DNA of 62,051 nt, from the NCBI GenBank assembly GCA_016342595.1, contig JAEINY010000007.1:1-62051 (forward strand), in the 5' to 3' direction. This stretch comes from Marinilabiliaceae bacterium (lineage in GTDB: Bacteria; Bacteroidota; Bacteroidia; Bacteroidales; Marinilabiliaceae). Within the stretch, counting starts at the first letter, position 1, and each line of letters starts with the position of its first letter. The position numbers and the translations under genes were made by a program. The notes under the pieces are model-generated. The model worked only from the letters and a program-made list of their open reading frames with translations, ran no database searches and was not told the DNA's origin. Shown here piece after piece: positions 59,926 through 62,051 of this stretch.

Positions 59926-62051
59926 ATGAGGAAGAGTATGAAAGCAATGCATAAATTGGGGTTGATAATCCTATTGTGGAGTGTGGTTGTAACAAGCACG
60001 TTGGCACAAACCAAACAACCCGGCTATCACAAAAAGGGAAATTGGGTGGAAACCATTCTTCACAATCGAAATGACTTGATGAAGAATTATGTGGGAAATA
60101 CTTTCCAACCATTTCGTTCCCAAATGATGCGTTACAGAGATGACGCGCAAAAGGTTGAATTGGATGTCACCGGAATTCACTTACTCTATTTATCTGTCGA
60201 TCCTACTGAAGATGGTGCAGGTATGGATCATGCAGCATGGGGTAATGCACGATTCATTAAAGCAGATGGTTCGGTGGTTGAGGCTTCACAAATGAAGGTG
60301 AAAAAGCAAGGATGGAGTGAGCTGACCTTCGATCAAAGTTTGATGAAGAAGCCCATCTCTATCAATGGAAAAGTGTATAAAAATGGGATGATGATGCATG
60401 CGTATGGCTTTGCATTACTGGACCTGGGTGGTGAGTTTGTGCGCTTTGAAGCGGAAATCGGTGTGGAGCAAAACGGTGGGAATAAAAAATCCAGTATCAT
60501 TTTCGCAGCGGATGATTATCAGATGGTGCGTTTCATGAATCGTGTAAATAACGACTATCCAATAAAAACCAATCGCTTTAAGCAGTATGCCGGTTCAGAC
60601 GCGCCCCTTATTTTTGGGGACAGAGCTGAACAAGTCGTGCAATTAGTAGCTCAGAAAATAGCCGATAAAGCAGGCATTAAAAACCTGGTGTTGCCACTTA
60701 AAGGAAAGAGCTTAAAGCGACAACTGATTCAACTGGATGAACTGTTTAATATTCAACAACAGTTGTCGGAACTTCAGACATTGAATGGTGCCAATGTGAG
60801 AGAGGCCTTTCATTTCATGAAAGAGAACCACGGGGACCAATACCTGTCTAAAGTATCACAGGAAGCCCGGCTCCTCATTCCTCAACTGGAAAATGAACGT
60901 ATTAGAATAATAAAAGAGTTAACAGCGGGTCAATCACAGGCTATTGAGGAAGCCGGCGTTTTACTGGCGGTATCCCGCCAAATATTGTTGTCCAATCCAT
61001 TGTTACACGGAAAAGAAATGATGGTGTTGCGCCAAAAGGTGGGATTGAATAGGGGACGTTCCGTCATGGGGCAGGACCTGGGTTATCCGAAAAATAACTG
61101 GACCACCTCTGCAGCTATCCCAAAACCGGCCAAAGGTTGGAATAATGAATTGGCGGTGATGAAAGATGTTGCTTCCAATCCCACTTTTACCACCCTTTAT
61201 CAGCCATCAGAACCTGTGGTAATCAATGATCCGGAGATTCATTGGGATGGTCAGCGCATCCTTTTCTCATCAGTTAATAAGAAGAAGGCGTGGCACCTGT
61301 TTGAAATTAACCGGGATGGATCCGGTTTGAAGCAATTAACCCCTGATGGCTACGAAGATATTGGTTTCTTTGATGGTTGTTATCTTCCCAATGGCAAAGT
61401 AGCTATGGTTTCTACAGCGCCTTATCAGGGGGTGCCTTGTATTGGTGGAGGCCAGTCAACGGGTGCTGTTTATGAACTGAATCCTGCCGATCAGAAGATT
61501 CGTCAATTGAATTTTGGTCAAGATAATGATTGGAATCCGATTGTATTGAATAACGGTCGCCTGATGTATTTGCGCTGGGAGTATACGGATGCTTCTCACT
61601 ATTTTACCCGCATTTTGATGAGCATGAATCCCGATGGTACCGGCAAAAAAGAGTATTACGGCAGTAATTCTTATTTCCCCAACAGTATGTTTGAAGCACG
61701 TTCCATTCCTCAGCATCCTACAAAATTTGTGACTATTGTGTCTGGTCACCATGGTACCACGCGGTCAGGCCGTTTAATGGTTTTTGATCCCGGAAAAGGC
61801 AGACATGAAGCGGATGGCGTCGTGCAGGAAATACCTTTTAAAGATCGTCAGGTTGAACCGATCATCAAAGACCGCTTGGTGGATGGTGTATGGCCTCAGT
61901 TCTTAGCTCCCTATCCATTGGATGAGAATTTCTTTTTGGTGACAGCTAAATTATCACCTGAAGCATTATGGGGTATTTACCTGGTGGATGTGTTTGACAA
62001 CATGACACTCATTGCCGAACAGGAAGGGGAAGCTTTGATGTATCCCATGTT
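59926..62051 (+). CDS. NPCBM domain plus PD40 propeller protein, truncated by the window end
   Basis: The frame from ATG 59926 stays open to the end of the window (at least 708 residues). It has a signal peptide (VVVTSTLAQ), an NPCBM-type carbohydrate-binding domain (about 65-205; INGKVYKNGMMMHAYGF, RFEAEIGVEQ), a helical middle part (about 220-340) and a PD40/TolB-like propeller (from about 420; DPEIHWDGQRILFSS, FDGCYLPNGKVAMVST) similar to the protein at 55616-58120. The missing C-terminus probably holds haem-binding motifs as in that paralogue (inference). It starts 4 bases after the previous stop. Confidence 0.87.
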   Translation, partial: MRKSMKAMHKLGLIILLWSVVVTSTLAQTKQPGYHKKGNWVETILHNRNDLMKNYVGNTFQPFRSQMMRYRDDAQKVELDVTGIHLLYLSVDPTEDGAGMDHAAWGNARFIKADGSVVEASQMKVKKQGWSELTFDQSLMKKPISINGKVYKNGMMMHAYGFALLDLGGEFVRFEAEIGVEQNGGNKKSSIIFAADDYQMVRFMNRVNNDYPIKTNRFKQYAGSDAPLIFGDRAEQVVQLVAQKIADKAGIKNLVLPLKGKSLKRQLIQLDELFNIQQQLSELQTLNGANVREAFHFMKENHGDQYLSKVSQEARLLIPQLENERIRIIKELTAGQSQAIEEAGVLLAVSRQILLSNPLLHGKEMMVLRQKVGLNRGRSVMGQDLGYPKNNWTTSAAIPKPAKGWNNELAVMKDVASNPTFTTLYQPSEPVVINDPEIHWDGQRILFSSVNKKKAWHLFEINRDGSGLKQLTPDGYEDIGFFDGCYLPNGKVAMVSTAPYQGVPCIGGGQSTGAVYELNPADQKIRQLNFGQDNDWNPIVLNNGRLMYLRWEYTDASHYFTRILMSMNPDGTGKKEYYGSNSYFPNSMFEARSIPQHPTKFVTIVSGHHGTTRSGRLMVFDPGKGRHEADGVVQEIPFKDRQVEPIIKDRLVDGVWPQFLAPYPLDENFFLVTAKLSPEALWGIYLVDVFDNMTLIAEQEGEALMYPM

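Overview
The window looks like chromosomal DNA of a member of the Bacteroidota, most likely a marine or aquatic Bacteroidales/Marinilabiliales-type organism (rank inferred). Supporting features are a SusC/SusD pair, lipoprotein glycosidases, Bacteroidota-type promoters (TTTG, 18-19 bases, TAnnTTTG), almost no Shine-Dalgarno sequences, a NagB-like/PIG-L fusion, DUF3857 proteins and many small hairpin terminators. No rRNA, tRNA, CRISPR array, phage or intact insertion sequence was seen.

Region 1 (1-13.5 kb) is a polysaccharide utilisation locus: the end of a SusC transporter, SusD, a LacI regulator, a GH2 with exo-beta-glucosaminidase hallmarks, an FHS-type MFS sugar permease, two tandem ROK proteins (the second with a broken phosphate loop), a GH9 and a GH8. 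All three hydrolases belong to families or subgroups that include chitosan/glucosamine-active enzymes, so I read it as a chitosan (glucosamine-oligosaccharide) PUL. A LacI-type operator lies in front of the GH2 gene. Two direct copies of a roughly 260-base structured repeat flank the GH2-MFS-ROK-ROK segment.

Region 2 (14-35.7 kb) holds housekeeping and envelope genes: two overlapping DUF3857/transglutaminase-like proteins (one lacking the catalytic Cys), sfsA with a ferredoxin-nitroreductase, a metallophosphatase-plsC-OmpA/PD40 operon, a lone receiver domain, a degenerate GH3 fused to a serine hydrolase, a NagB-like/PIG-L fusion, an M18 aminopeptidase, a three-rhodanese sulfurtransferase, a cold-shock protein and topoisomerase III.

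Region 3 (36-52.3 kb) has an S1 sulfatase and a GH29 alpha-fucosidase, a small ORF coupled to a LysM/periplasmic-binding fusion, an ABC-F ATPase with rlmB, a UroD-family protein, a DUF6263 protein, a second cold-shock gene, a DUF2807 protein and a large SNF2 helicase.

Region 4 (52.8 kb to the end) runs from an NAD(P)H oxidoreductase, a DUF1801 protein, an IclR regulator and an SDR into an operon of secreted beta-propeller/c-type cytochrome proteins of the hydrazine-synthase-alpha-like family. The third member, with an NPCBM domain, runs off the window.

The most unusual non-coding signal is three unrelated-looking intergenic blocks (13.9, 35.8 and 52.6 kb) that all share a strict 21-base period with degenerate units. 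Small dispersed hairpins with a compensatory stem change and long imperfect inverted repeats are also present.
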